Positions 46,575 through 55,107 of a stretch of DNA of 64,000 nucleotides are shown here, one piece after another. Each line of letters opens with the position of its first letter. Position 1 is the first letter of the stretch. The position numbers were made by a program, and so were the translations under genes. This DNA is from Firmicutes bacterium HGW-Firmicutes-16 (GTDB taxonomy: Bacteria; Bacillota; Clostridia; Oscillospirales; Oscillospiraceae), in the NCBI GenBank assembly GCA_002841545.1, contig PGZZ01000007.1:186001-250000 (forward strand). The letters run 5' to 3'. The notes under the pieces were generated by a model. The model ran no database searches. It was not told the DNA's origin and was given only the letters and a program-made list of their open reading frames with translations.

Positions 46575-46802
46575 TCATATCCCGTTCGGGTTCGTCGGGT
46601 TGTTAACAACACCAAGAAGCGCGAGAATCGTCCCGATTGCGCTGACTATGTTGTTATAAGCGTCGTTTGTAAGTCCAATTTTCTGCGGCAATCCGAGTGT
46701 CGATGCGAGCAGCCAAAGTGCCGAGAGTATCCCAAGCCACATAGGCCAGCTTTTCCATCTGCTTTGTTTTGCAGTTTTGATAGCGGTTTTTGTTTTGTCC
46801 AT
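46575..46802 (-). CDS. Holin-like small membrane protein (phi-LC3 family-like)
   Basis: 75 residues. A basic N-terminus (MDKTKTAIKTAKQSRWKSW) precedes two hydrophobic segments (about 20-38 and 52-67), ending LLGVVNNPTNPNGI. The IVSAIGTILALLGVVNNPT region resembles phage phi-LC3-type holins. AAGGAGGTAACCGCC precedes the ATG. No other phage gene is near, so it is a domesticated or stand-alone holin. Direction converges with the cell-wall hydrolase. Confidence 0.75.
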   Translation of the reverse strand: MDKTKTAIKTAKQSRWKSWPMWLGILSALWLLASTLGLPQKIGLTNDAYNNIVSAIGTILALLGVVNNPTNPNGI

Positions 46803-46965
46803 GGCGGTTACCTCCTTATGTATAATAGATATTAGAATTTAGCCCGAATATTTCTGAATTTTCAATAATTCAAAAGCGTAGGATTATCTTGCCTTTTCTC
46901 TCGCTTTCTCTTCCGCTCCCCCTTGCCAAACGCAGATATCTATATTACAATGCTAAGTACAATTA

Positions 46966-47145
46966 AACATTCGGTGCAAGGGTGCGGCGCTATAAAAGAG
47001 CCGCCTAAGAGGGAAGCGGGGTGAAAATCCCCCACGAGCCCGTCGCTGTGCAGGAGGAGTCCGTTTGCTTAAAACCACTGGGCGTATGCTTGGGAAGGTG
47101 CAGACTGGCGATGATACCAAGTCAGAAGACCTGCCCACGCTACCG
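46966..47145 (+). promoter_or_regulatory. Cobalamin (B12) riboswitch
   Basis: Hallmarks in order are AGAGGGAAGCGGGGTGAAAA (about 47007), CCCGTCGCTGT, the B12-box region ACCACTGG near 47080, GGGAAGGTGCAGACTGGCGATGA and GTCAGAAGACCTGCC near 47120-47135. It lies about 100 nt upstream of the DUF4430 gene. The following sequence lacks an obvious terminator, so control may act on translation at the AAGGGAGG site. Together with upstream AT-rich sequence it fills the 440-bp gap. Confidence 0.93.
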
Positions 47146-47243
47146 TACAAAAAAGCCGCGAGTCCCGGCACTTGTACATCACACGAACGGGATAACTGCG
47201 CCTTCTTTGTACGGATTTCAGCCGAGCAAGGGAGGATTTTTTT

Positions 47244-47642
47244 ATGAATAAAAGCAAAAAAACAGGTATTGCACTAGTATTAATTCTCGTCGTTCTCGTC
47301 GCAGGGGCTTATTTTGCCTATAGGCTCCTCATGCCTGATACCGTCGTGGGAGCCAAAACCATCACAGTCTCAATTGACCACCTAAACGGCGACGACAAGA
47401 CGCTGACGATTAAAACAGACGCCGACTATTTGCGCGGCGCGCTCGATCAGGAGAAACTCATCGAGGGTGAGAACAGCCAGTACGGCTTCTTCATCACCGC
47501 CATGGACGGCGAAAAGGCCGACGATAGCAACCAGCAGTGGTGGGGTTACACTAGGTCCGGCGAATATGTCGATACTGGCGTCGACCAGACTGCGATTGCC
47601 GACGGCGAAAGCTATGAATTCACACTCCATGAGGGAACCTAA
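47244..47642 (+). CDS. Membrane-anchored DUF4430 (transcobalamin-like domain) protein
   Basis: 132 residues. A single N-terminal membrane segment (residues 8-28, no lipobox) anchors an extracellular DUF4430 domain (LIEGENSQYGFFITAMDGEK, SNQQWWGYTRSGEYVDTGVD), related to the C-terminal domain of eukaryotic transcobalamin/intrinsic factor. GGGAGG lies upstream of the ATG. It is downstream of a cobalamin riboswitch and overlaps an ECF S-component gene by 14 nt. Binding of cobalamin outside the cell and handing it to the S component is the inferred role. Confidence 0.88.
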   Translation: MNKSKKTGIALVLILVVLVAGAYFAYRLLMPDTVVGAKTITVSIDHLNGDDKTLTIKTDADYLRGALDQEKLIEGENSQYGFFITAMDGEKADDSNQQWWGYTRSGEYVDTGVDQTAIADGESYEFTLHEGT

Positions 47643-48138
47643 GCCCCCCCTTTCCGTAAGGGAGCTCATTGAGCTCTCACTCATGGCCGCGCTTATGGTC
47701 GGCACTCAAGTCGCAATGGCGGCACTGCCGAACATCAACATTGTGTCGGTTCTCATCATTCTCACGGTAATAGTCTACGGAGCAAAGGCCTTTTACTCCG
47801 TGGCTGTGTTTGTGTTGCTCGAGGGAATGATTTACGGCTTTGGACCATGGTTCATAAACTATCTATACGTCTGGGCGATATTGGTCGGTGTTGCGTTGTT
47901 ATGCAGAAAAAACGAAAACGCCCTCATATGGGCGGTTATTGCCGGTCTGTTCGGACTGATCTTCGGACTTTTCTGCGCGATTCCGTATCTTTTCATAGGC
48001 GGACCCGCAATGGCGCTAAGCTACTGGGTCAGCGGAATTCCCTTTGATATTACTCACTGTATTTCCAACTTCGTTCTGACTTTGCTGCTTATTAACCCTT
48101 TGAAAAAGCTGCTTCTAAAGCTGCGGACGGCAGGATAG
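47629..48138 (+). CDS. ECF transporter S component, predicted cobalamin specific
   Basis: 169 residues, about six membrane helices (SLMAALMVGTQVAMAALPNI, YGAKAFYSVAVFVLLEGMIYG, WAVIAGLFGLIFGLFCAIPY), with the size and pattern of ECF S components. Its ATG (47629) overlaps the DUF4430 gene; a GAGGGAACC stretch lies inside the start. It would need the shared EcfA/A'/T energising module encoded elsewhere. Specificity for cobalamin or a precursor is inferred from the riboswitch and its partner. Confidence 0.85.
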   Translation: MREPKPPLSVRELIELSLMAALMVGTQVAMAALPNINIVSVLIILTVIVYGAKAFYSVAVFVLLEGMIYGFGPWFINYLYVWAILVGVALLCRKNENALIWAVIAGLFGLIFGLFCAIPYLFIGGPAMALSYWVSGIPFDITHCISNFVLTLLLINPLKKLLLKLRTAG

Positions 48139-48216
48139 CAGTAAAATGTTTGTTATTTGAGCCTTTTGGGTGTATTCTGACTGTACAGTAGCCAGAATAA
48201 TCATAGGAGGCGGCCT

Positions 48217-48765
48217 ATGTTTTGCCCTAAATGCAAATCAGAATACATAGAAGGATATACCCACTGCAAAAAATGTGATGTCGACTTGGTTGATGAGTTG
48301 CCGGAAGAGCCTGATGAGTATGAAGATGCGCCGTCAATCGACCCTGTCAAAATCCGATATGCTCCGAACGCTATTGACGCGGAGATGGCAATGGACTTGC
48401 TCCGGCAGAACAATATTCCCTGCTTCAGCAAACATTCAGAGTCTGGCGGATATATGAGCATTTACATGGGTTTCTCTGTTTACGGCGAAGACATATATGT
48501 TGACAGGAATAACGCGCAGGCGGCTCTTGATGTACTCAATGACTGGGACATAGTCCAGGGAGCTTTGGGCGAAGATCCGGACGAGCTTGAAGAGCCCGAC
48601 TCACCTGAGGCGCCCGATGAGCCTGATGAGTCTTACGATAACGCTCCAAGTTATACACGTCGGCGTACTGCCGCAAGGGTATTTGCAGTCTATTTCGCGG
48701 CTTCAATAATATTGGCATCGTTATTCGGAGCACTAATAATGCTGCTGGATATATTGCTAGATTAA
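48217..48765 (+). CDS. Zinc-ribbon plus DUF2007-like protein with C-terminal membrane anchor
   Basis: 182 residues. An N-terminal CPKCKSEY...CKKCD zinc ribbon is followed by a DUF2007-type signal-transducing domain (about 45-110, IRYAPNAIDAEMAMDLLRQN). Then come an acidic D/E/P-rich linker and a single C-terminal membrane helix. GGAGGCGGCCT precedes the ATG. Probably a cytoplasmic domain on the inner membrane face; function unknown. Confidence 0.72.
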   Translation: MFCPKCKSEYIEGYTHCKKCDVDLVDELPEEPDEYEDAPSIDPVKIRYAPNAIDAEMAMDLLRQNNIPCFSKHSESGGYMSIYMGFSVYGEDIYVDRNNAQAALDVLNDWDIVQGALGEDPDELEEPDSPEAPDEPDESYDNAPSYTRRRTAARVFAVYFAASIILASLFGALIMLLDILLD

Positions 48766-48767
48766 AG

Positions 48768-48804
48768 AACGAAGGCGGGTTCAAATGAACCCGCCTTCGT
48801 TTTA
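48768..48804 (+). terminator. Terminator after the zinc-ribbon/DUF2007 gene
   Basis: AACGAAGGCGGGTTC-AAAT-GAACCCGCCTTCGTT, perfect 15-bp stem, then TT. Confidence 0.93.
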
Positions 48805-48896
48805 CTTACCGCTGTCTATATTGACGTAAATCGTGTTAATTTCTATCTTTTCGGGAGTTATATCTCATATGGGTATTTACCGCAAGGTCGGAAACG

Positions 48897-48929
48897 GAAA
48901 AAAGATGCGCCCCAAAGGGCGCATCTTTT
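48897..48929 (-). terminator. Terminator after the zf-trcl-type gene
   Basis: Minus strand GATGCGCCC / GGGCGCATC stem followed by TTTTTT. Confidence 0.88.
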
Positions 48930-48944
48930 CAAAACTCACTGATC

Positions 48945-49226
48945 TTATCTTTTGAAGCAGTCGCTGCAATACACAGGGCGGTCACTGCGCGGCTCAAAAG
49001 GAACCTTGCAGGGCTTGCCACACCCGGCGCATACTGCGTCGAACATCTGGCGGGTACCACCGTTTCCGCCGCGAGAGTTGGTATTACCCTTGCGTGCGAT
49101 ACGGCAGGACTTGCAGCGCTGCGGTTCGTTTGTGAAGCCTTTCTCAGCATAAAACTCCTGCTCACTAGCAGTAAAAGTGAATTCTTGTCCGCAATCTTTG
49201 CAGACCATGGTCTTGTCGTTGTACAT
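48945..49226 (-). CDS. Small double zinc-ribbon protein (zf-trcl and CxxC_CxxC type)
   Basis: 93 residues. The first ribbon is CKDCGQEFTFTASEQEFYAE with CKSC; the second is CAGCGKPCKVPFEPRSDRPV with CSDC. The first matches the zf-trcl family of small Firmicute zinc proteins. A Gly/Asn-rich linker joins them. Cytosolic and monocistronic; biochemical role unknown. Confidence 0.85.
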   Translation of the reverse strand: MYNDKTMVCKDCGQEFTFTASEQEFYAEKGFTNEPQRCKSCRIARKGNTNSRGGNGGTRQMFDAVCAGCGKPCKVPFEPRSDRPVYCSDCFKR

Positions 49227-49341
49227 GAAATACCTCTTTAATTTAGTTACGCAATACCTTTATGTGTTGCGCTTTTTAAGTATATGGCGAGTCTATACGA
49301 AAGTCAACTATTTTGTCAACTATTTTTTAAATTAATTGCAT

Positions 49342-49387
49342 AAAAAAACGCAGATGGGCATCATTTTGGCCCATCTGCATTTTATTT
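49342..49387 (-). terminator. Terminator after nifJ
   Basis: Minus strand GCAGATGGGC / GCCCATCTGC stem with 9-nt loop, then GTTTTTTT. Confidence 0.9.
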
Positions 49388-49457
49388 CCTTATTATCGGC
49401 AACTGCTTGTTACCGCAGTTTTCCGTTTCGACAAAATACTACCTAAAAGCTCTCGAT

Positions 49458-52400
49458 CTATTCGTAGAGCTTAACGAGCTTTTCGAGGTGTTCATATCTG
49501 GCCTTTGCATTAGCTTCTGCATCAGCGAAGAGTTCCTCCGCGCGCTCCGGGAATGCGCGTGTCAGGGACGAATAGCGCGCCTCGCTCATTATGAAGTCGC
49601 GGTAGCTACCGGTCGGTGCCTTGCTGTCCAGAATGAACGGGCTCTTGCCCTCGGCCTTCAGCGCTGGATTAAAGCGGAACATGTTCCAGTAGCCGCAGTC
49701 AACAGCCTTCTTCATCTCGCTCTGGCAGTTTACCATACCGCCCTTGATGGAGTGCATCTCGCACGGGGCGTAGCCAATTACGAGGGACGGACCGTGGTAC
49801 TCCTCGGCCTCCTTGATGGCCTTGAGCGTCTGAGCGGGATTTGCGCCCATAGCGACCTGTGCAACATAGATATAACCATAGCTCATAGCGATCTCGGCAA
49901 GGCTCTTCTTGGCTACAGACTTACCTGCAGCCGCGAACTGCGCAACCGCACCGATCTGTGTCGCCTTAGACGCCTGACCGCCGGTGTTGGAATACACTTC
50001 GGTGTCGAAGACCATGATGTTAACGTCCTCGCCAGTGGCAAGCACATGATCAAGTCCGCCAAAGCCGATGTCATATGCCCAACCGTCGCCGCCGAATATC
50101 CAAATTGATTTCTTGCTCAGATATTCTTTGCTTGCGAGGATTTCCTTTGAGTAGGAGCATTTAGGATCTTTTTCAAGCTCGGAAACAAGCGCTTCTACTG
50201 CCGGCTTATTGGCTTCGCCATCATCCATGGTGGCAAGATAAGCTTCGCAGGCGGCTCTCTTGGTGTCGATGGTGGTGATTCCCATCAGCTCCTGTACCTT
50301 GGCAGCGAGGCGGCTTCGAATGGCCTTTTGACCAAGATAGAGACCAAAGCCGTGCTCGGCGTTATCCTCAAATAGGGAGTTTGCCCATGCAGGACCCTTG
50401 CCTGCCTTGTTGACGGTGTAGGGCGAAGTCGCAGCCGGTCCGCCCCAGATGGACGAGCAGCCGGTAGCGTTCGAGATATACATACGGTCGCCGCAAACCT
50501 GAGTAATCAAACGGGCATAAGCGGTCTCCGCGCAGCCTGCGCAGGAGCCTGAGAACTCAAGCAGCGGAGTTTTAAACTGACTGCCCTTCACGGACGTGGT
50601 ATCCTCCACCTCCGGCTTGGATGAGGCCTCGGAAACCATGTAATCGAACACAGTCTGCTGCTTCAGCTCTTCTTCCTGAGGCATCATGGTGAGTGCCTTT
50701 GCCGGGCAGGTGCTGACGCATACACCGCAACCCATGCAGTCCAAGGGAGAAATCGCTATTGCAAAGCTGTATACGCCTTTGCCTTTGCCGGCCTTGAAGG
50801 GCGCGCTCTTTGTGCCTTCCGGCGCTGCTGAGAGCTCGGACTCGGTAAGCGCATAGGGACGAATGGTCGCGTGGGGGCAGACATAGGAGCACTGGTTGCA
50901 CTGAATGCACTTTTCCTGATCCCAGGTTGGAACACTCACGGCTACGCCGCGCTTTTCATAAGCGGCCGCGCCCAGCTCGAAGGTTCCGTCCACATGCTTT
51001 TCGAAGGTGGATACGGGAATACTGTCGCCATCCATCTTACCGATTGGCAGTGTGATTTCTTCAACCATTTTAACAAGCTTGGCATTGCCTTCAAGTGCTG
51101 TCTTTTCGCAGGTCGTGGACGCGTTTGCCCAAGAAGCGGGCACATCGACTTTTACAAAAGCGGTAGCTCCGGCTTCGATGGCCTTGTGGTTCATGTCCAC
51201 GACATCCTGACCCTTTTTCAAATAGCTTTTGGTCGCCGCGTCCTTCATGTATCCTATGGCCTGCTCCTGCGGAATCACGCTAGCAAGAGTGAAAAATGCG
51301 GATTGGAGAATCGTATTTGTACGCTTGCCCATTCCCATCTTTATTGCTAGATCAATAGCGTTGATGGTGTAGACATTAATATTATTATTTGCGATATACC
51401 GCTTGGCTTCCGCGGGCATGTGCTGGTTTAGCTCTTCCGGCGTCCACTGGCAGTTTATAAGGAATGCGCCGCCGGGCTTTACGTCACGCACCATTTTGTA
51501 GCCCTTGAGGATATATGAGGGGTTGTGGCAGGCGACGAAATCGGCCTTGTTTATGTAGTACGGGCTGCGGATGGGCTTATCGCCGAAGCGCAGGTGGCTG
51601 ATGGTCACGCCGCCGGTTTTCTTGGAGTCGTACTGGAAGTACGCCTGAACATATTTGTCGGTATGGTCGCCGATGATTTTAATCGAGTTCTTGTTTGCAC
51701 CGACTGTGCCGTCTCCGCCCAGACCCCAGAACTTGCACTCAATGGTGCCGGGGGCTGCGGTGTTGGGCGCGGGCTTCTCTTCAAGCGACATATTGGTAAC
51801 GTCGTCTGTAATACCGATGGTGAACTGACGCTTGGGTTCAGCTTTTTTAAGCTCCTCATAAACGGCGAAGACGCTTGAGGGCGGCGTGTCCTTGGAGCCT
51901 AGTCCGTAACGTCCGCCGATGACGGCGTTGGTCATACCGGCATTGGCAAGAGCCGTAACAACATCCATATACAGGGGTTCGCCGATTGCTCCGGGCTCCT
52001 TGGTGCGATCGAGAACGGCAATCTTTTTGGCGGTCCTCGGAATCGCCGTAATCAGTTTGTCAGAGACAAAGGGGCGATACAAGCGAACTTTTATAAGACC
52101 AACCTTTTCGCCCATAGCGGTCAGATAGTCGATGACTTCTTCAGCTACGTCGCAAATCGAGCCCATTGCGATGATGACGCGTTCGGCATCCGGTGCGCCG
52201 TAATAATTAAAAAGCTGATAGTCGGTGCCAAGCTTTGCGTTTACCTTGCCCATATAGTCCTCGACTATGCCTGGCACGGCATCGTAATACTTGTTGACGG
52301 CTTCACGGTGCTGGAAGAAAACGTCTCCGTTTTCGTGAGACCCGCGCATAACAGGGCGATCGGGGTTGAGCGAGCGCTTGCGGAATTCGTTCACGGCCTC

Positions 52401-52991
52401 CATGTCGCACATTTCGGCCAGATCATCATATTCCCAGGTTTCAATCTTCTGAATTTCGTGAGAGGTGCGGAAACCGTCAAAGAAATTTATGAACGGAACG
52501 CGGCTCTTGATGGTTGCGAGATGTGCAACAGCAGAAAGATCCATAACTTCCTGAGGATTTGTTTCGGCAAGCATGGCAAAACCCGTTTGACGGCAGGCCA
52601 TAACGTCCGAGTGGTCGCCGAAGATGTTGAGCGCCTGTGTCGCCACTGTTCTTGCAGAAACGTGGAATACGGTGGGCAGCAGCTCACCGGCAATTTTATA
52701 CATGTTCGGAATCATTAGAAGAAGGCCCTGCGAGGCGGTATATGTAGTGGTCAGTGCGCCCGCGGCAAGAGAGCCGTGGACAGTTCCGGCGGCACCGGCC
52801 TCGGACTGCATTTCCGCTACGTTGACCGTTGTGCCGAATATGTTTTTCCGACCTCCGGCTGACCACTGATCAACATTGTCCGCCATCGGGCTGGAGGGTG
52901 TTATAGGATATATGCCCGCCACTTCCGTAAACGCATATGATACGTGCGCGGCAGCCGTGTTGCCATCCATCGATTTCATTTTTCGTGCCAT
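49458..52991 (-). CDS. nifJ: Pyruvate:ferredoxin (flavodoxin) oxidoreductase
   Basis: 1177 residues, a full-length fused PFOR. The alpha-like N-terminal part has AAHVSYAFTEVAGIYPITPS. The gamma-like domain contains GLGGDGTVGANKNSIKIIGD. The ferredoxin domain has CIQCNQCSYVCP and CMGCGVCVSTCP. The TPP-binding C-terminal domain has CAGCAET and GDGWAYDIGFGGLDHVLATG. It converts pyruvate and CoA to acetyl-CoA and CO2, reducing ferredoxin, the central anaerobic catabolic step. Monocistronic with its own terminator. Confidence 0.97.
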   Translation of the reverse strand: MARKMKSMDGNTAAAHVSYAFTEVAGIYPITPSSPMADNVDQWSAGGRKNIFGTTVNVAEMQSEAGAAGTVHGSLAAGALTTTYTASQGLLLMIPNMYKIAGELLPTVFHVSARTVATQALNIFGDHSDVMACRQTGFAMLAETNPQEVMDLSAVAHLATIKSRVPFINFFDGFRTSHEIQKIETWEYDDLAEMCDMEAVNEFRKRSLNPDRPVMRGSHENGDVFFQHREAVNKYYDAVPGIVEDYMGKVNAKLGTDYQLFNYYGAPDAERVIIAMGSICDVAEEVIDYLTAMGEKVGLIKVRLYRPFVSDKLITAIPRTAKKIAVLDRTKEPGAIGEPLYMDVVTALANAGMTNAVIGGRYGLGSKDTPPSSVFAVYEELKKAEPKRQFTIGITDDVTNMSLEEKPAPNTAAPGTIECKFWGLGGDGTVGANKNSIKIIGDHTDKYVQAYFQYDSKKTGGVTISHLRFGDKPIRSPYYINKADFVACHNPSYILKGYKMVRDVKPGGAFLINCQWTPEELNQHMPAEAKRYIANNNINVYTINAIDLAIKMGMGKRTNTILQSAFFTLASVIPQEQAIGYMKDAATKSYLKKGQDVVDMNHKAIEAGATAFVKVDVPASWANASTTCEKTALEGNAKLVKMVEEITLPIGKMDGDSIPVSTFEKHVDGTFELGAAAYEKRGVAVSVPTWDQEKCIQCNQCSYVCPHATIRPYALTESELSAAPEGTKSAPFKAGKGKGVYSFAIAISPLDCMGCGVCVSTCPAKALTMMPQEEELKQQTVFDYMVSEASSKPEVEDTTSVKGSQFKTPLLEFSGSCAGCAETAYARLITQVCGDRMYISNATGCSSIWGGPAATSPYTVNKAGKGPAWANSLFEDNAEHGFGLYLGQKAIRSRLAAKVQELMGITTIDTKRAACEAYLATMDDGEANKPAVEALVSELEKDPKCSYSKEILASKEYLSKKSIWIFGGDGWAYDIGFGGLDHVLATGEDVNIMVFDTEVYSNTGGQASKATQIGAVAQFAAAGKSVAKKSLAEIAMSYGYIYVAQVAMGANPAQTLKAIKEAEEYHGPSLVIGYAPCEMHSIKGGMVNCQSEMKKAVDCGYWNMFRFNPALKAEGKSPFILDSKAPTGSYRDFIMSEARYSSLTRAFPERAEELFADAEANAKARYEHLEKLVKLYE

Positions 52992-53396
52992 TTTCTAGTC
53001 TCCTTATTAAGTATATTTGCTAACGATATATATGCATAACATCATAAGTTCCTTACGCCGCAGATGTTTTTTATGAAATAATCCTAGTACTATTGTACTT
53101 ACATGATAGAGTTAATCCGTCTTTTCCGGTTTTCAACTCATCACAGACGTTTATTATATCACGAATGTTAATCTGAGGAAAGTATTTTTTAAAAAGAGGA
53201 AATGCCGCTCTCCGCATAACAAAAGAAAAAAAGGCTCCAATTCTGCGGGCAAAAATCCCCTTTTTCTTATGAAAACAAGCGGATATGACTACATTTTTCC
53301 CAACAAAACTATTATAGCGGCAAAGCATTGATAATTCAAGTAATTTTAGTTTTGCAAAATGAACAAATAATTGCACTATTGCGCTCAATTCCTGAA
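52992..53396 (-). other. AT-rich intergenic region upstream of nifJ
   Basis: About 400 bp that should contain the nifJ promoter. No consensus -35/-10 pair was convincing. A frame at 53071-53388 starts at TTG without a ribosome site and was not accepted as a gene. Confidence 0.45.
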
Positions 53397-53438
53397 CTAA
53401 AAAGAGCGGCCTTGGTATAAACCCTAGTCGCTCTTTTC
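53397..53438 (-). terminator. Terminator after the C_GCAxxG_C_C gene
   Basis: Minus strand AAAGAGCGACT ... GGCCGCTCTTT (8-bp uninterrupted) followed by TT. Confidence 0.7.
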
Positions 53439-53460
53439 AGTAGCCTTATTGATGCTAGCT

Positions 53461-53910
53461 TTATTGATTATCAGTTTCAGTTAACAGTTGTTCAACTATT
53501 TCCGTTGCATCCTCAACCATTTTTGGACAAATACTCGTAAAAAGATTCTTTTCCCGTATTTTTTTATTTTGCTCAGGAATGGAAAGATCATAGCCCAATA
53601 ATTCTTTGCATACAACGGAATTGTTTCGCTCGCAAAAACGCTTATTAAACTCTACAGCAACACTTATGGCTTTTGATATCTCTTCTTTGTCTCCTGAATG
53701 GCTGTTGCCGTACTTCAGTCCCAGCACCATCAGTGCCCCCGAAACAGCTCCGCACAGTTGTCCACATCTAGCACCGCCGCCAAGTTCTGTTGCAAGTTTC
53801 AGCGCAAGCTCTTCGTCTATGCCAAAATCAGGAGCAAACGAAGCAAATACAGCTTGAGCACAGTTAAAATTGTTGCTAAAGTATGTTAAGGCTTTTTCTT
53901 CGTGATTCAT
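53461..53910 (-). CDS. C_GCAxxG_C_C family protein
   Basis: 149 residues. The defining pattern is present: NCAQAVF near residue 18, GGGARCGQLCGAVSGAL near 45-61, a CERNN...C pair near 95-103 and a late C. The family is thought to be a redox or metal protein of unknown reaction, common in anaerobes. The ATG at 53910 follows GAGGGGGAAAG. It is the last gene of a minus-strand run with the thioredoxin-like and ferredoxin genes. Confidence 0.85.
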   Translation of the reverse strand: MNHEEKALTYFSNNFNCAQAVFASFAPDFGIDEELALKLATELGGGARCGQLCGAVSGALMVLGLKYGNSHSGDKEEISKAISVAVEFNKRFCERNNSVVCKELLGYDLSIPEQNKKIREKNLFTSICPKMVEDATEIVEQLLTETDNQ

Positions 53911-54073
53911 TTCTTTCCCCCTCATCTATGGATAGCCACAAAACGTTTTGTTCGAAACAAGGAACACACATAGTTCAAGAGATAATTAAGTCAATGCTTA
54001 AATAATCCTATAACCTTGTGTTCCTTAATCTGTGTATTCCTGCCGCTTTATCAGCTTCTGATTTTCCAAACGC

Positions 54074-54571
54074 CTATTCCAAAAAGCAAATTTCTACGCC
54101 TTTCATATCATTATCCATCATATTTCTTATATAGCCAGGCCCTTTAATCCCCAACTGTTTTAGTTTATCGTCTATTTCCTTCTTTTGAAAGATTATCTTT
54201 ACATCTTCAACCGTTAGCACTCTACCAACGGAAAGAACCTGATTGTCAACAACAAGTGCCGGAGTCTGATCAACGCCGTACTTAGCCACTTTCGCTGCAT
54301 CACCGATGGGAACGACTTCGTCAGCAAAACCCAATTCCTTTACAGCCTGCTTAACATTTTTAAAGGTTTCATGGCTTTCTCGCCCACAGGCTCCGAGAAA
54401 AATAAAACGCGAAGATCTATCTTCCTTTTGCTCACTGCAACCGCACTCGTCCTTATGGTGTTCATGAAATTCGTTGCCTCCGCAGCAACAAGCTTCTTCA
54501 TGTACCTCTTGCATACTATGACCGCCACAGCAGCAATCGTCTTTTCCAGTTTCCTTTTTTGAACTAAACAT
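54074..54571 (-). CDS. Cys/His-rich thioredoxin-like protein
   Basis: 165 residues. The N-terminal 50 residues are metal-ligand rich: DDCCCGGHS, EACCCGGNEFHEHHKDECGC. The middle is a thioredoxin_3-type fold (KYGVDQTPALVVDNQVLSVG, with a cis-Pro TPA loop), but the usual CxxC is GACGRES, with one cysteine. A 40-residue tail follows. Homologues with intact CxxC occur in arsR/permease clusters. The start at 54571 has AAGGAG 9 nt upstream; an ATG at 54580 abuts the site. Possibly a metal or metalloid chaperone. Confidence 0.75.
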   Translation of the reverse strand: MFSSKKETGKDDCCCGGHSMQEVHEEACCCGGNEFHEHHKDECGCSEQKEDRSSRFIFLGACGRESHETFKNVKQAVKELGFADEVVPIGDAAKVAKYGVDQTPALVVDNQVLSVGRVLTVEDVKIIFQKKEIDDKLKQLGIKGPGYIRNMMDNDMKGVEICFLE

Positions 54572-54630
54572 AGCAAACATCTCCTTTTCATAATTTAAAA
54601 CACATAAATTGCTAATTACTCATAAAGCAA

Positions 54631-54894
54631 CTACTTGCAGTTTTCCTGTCCACAACCGCAACCACCCCCACCTTCAGTGGGCGTCGAGCCGGTATTATCA
54701 CCGACATATGTAATAGCGTGCTGAGTACAGTGATTACCGCATCCGTGGCAGGAGTCAAGGCAAGCTTCTGGGTCATTTACATCAGGCATAGGGAATTTGG
54801 TTTTTTCGAAAACCATGTAGGGACAAAGTCTTACGCAGGAGCCACACTCGACACACAGTGAATAATCTACAACCGGGTACTTGGTTTTTGACAT
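54631..54894 (-). CDS. Ferredoxin with atypical second cluster motif and Cys-rich tail
   Basis: 87 residues. The first motif CVECGSCVRLCP is canonical for [4Fe-4S]. The second, CLDSCHGCGNHCTQ, has altered spacing. The C-terminus GGGGCGCGQENCK adds further cysteines. AGGAGAAG lies upstream. It is the first gene of the minus-strand run and is divergent from an ArsR-type regulator across a long palindrome. Confidence 0.82.
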   Translation of the reverse strand: MSKTKYPVVDYSLCVECGSCVRLCPYMVFEKTKFPMPDVNDPEACLDSCHGCGNHCTQHAITYVGDNTGSTPTEGGGGCGCGQENCK

Positions 54895-54962
54895 ATGACT
54901 TCTCCTCCATAATAATAAACCGGTTTGTCCAGATTGTTATATATAAATAGGCCTAATCCGGC

Positions 54963-55022
54963 AACGCTATCCTATACAGTCTATTTAAACTAATGTTTAA
55001 ATAGACTGTATAGGATAGCGTT
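54963..55022. repeat. Perfect 28-bp inverted repeat with 4-nt loop
   Basis: AACGCTATCC...TTTAAAC (54963-54990) is followed by TAAT and its exact reverse complement (54995-55022). It lies between the divergent ferredoxin and arsR genes. The centre (TTTAAAC-TAAT-GTTTAAA) resembles an ArsR-type operator dyad, but the perfect symmetry extends far beyond one. Confidence 0.95.
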
Positions 55023-55107
55023 CATTTTGTCAATAAATATCTTGTAATTGTTCTATTCAGACTGATTTATATCATATATCTCTTTTCGCTGTTTATTTAA
55101 ATTGCTA

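Noticed and set aside
46575-46802. Prophage remnant around the holin-like gene
   Set aside because: No integrase, terminase, capsid or tail genes and no att-like repeats are nearby.
49407-50108. 233-codon plus-strand frame opposite the 3' end of nifJ
   Set aside because: It is an antisense shadow of the PFOR gene without independent support.
53071-53388. 105-codon open frame on the minus strand upstream of nifJ
   Set aside because: It starts at TTG with no ribosome site, has an unusual composition and lies where the nifJ promoter is expected.
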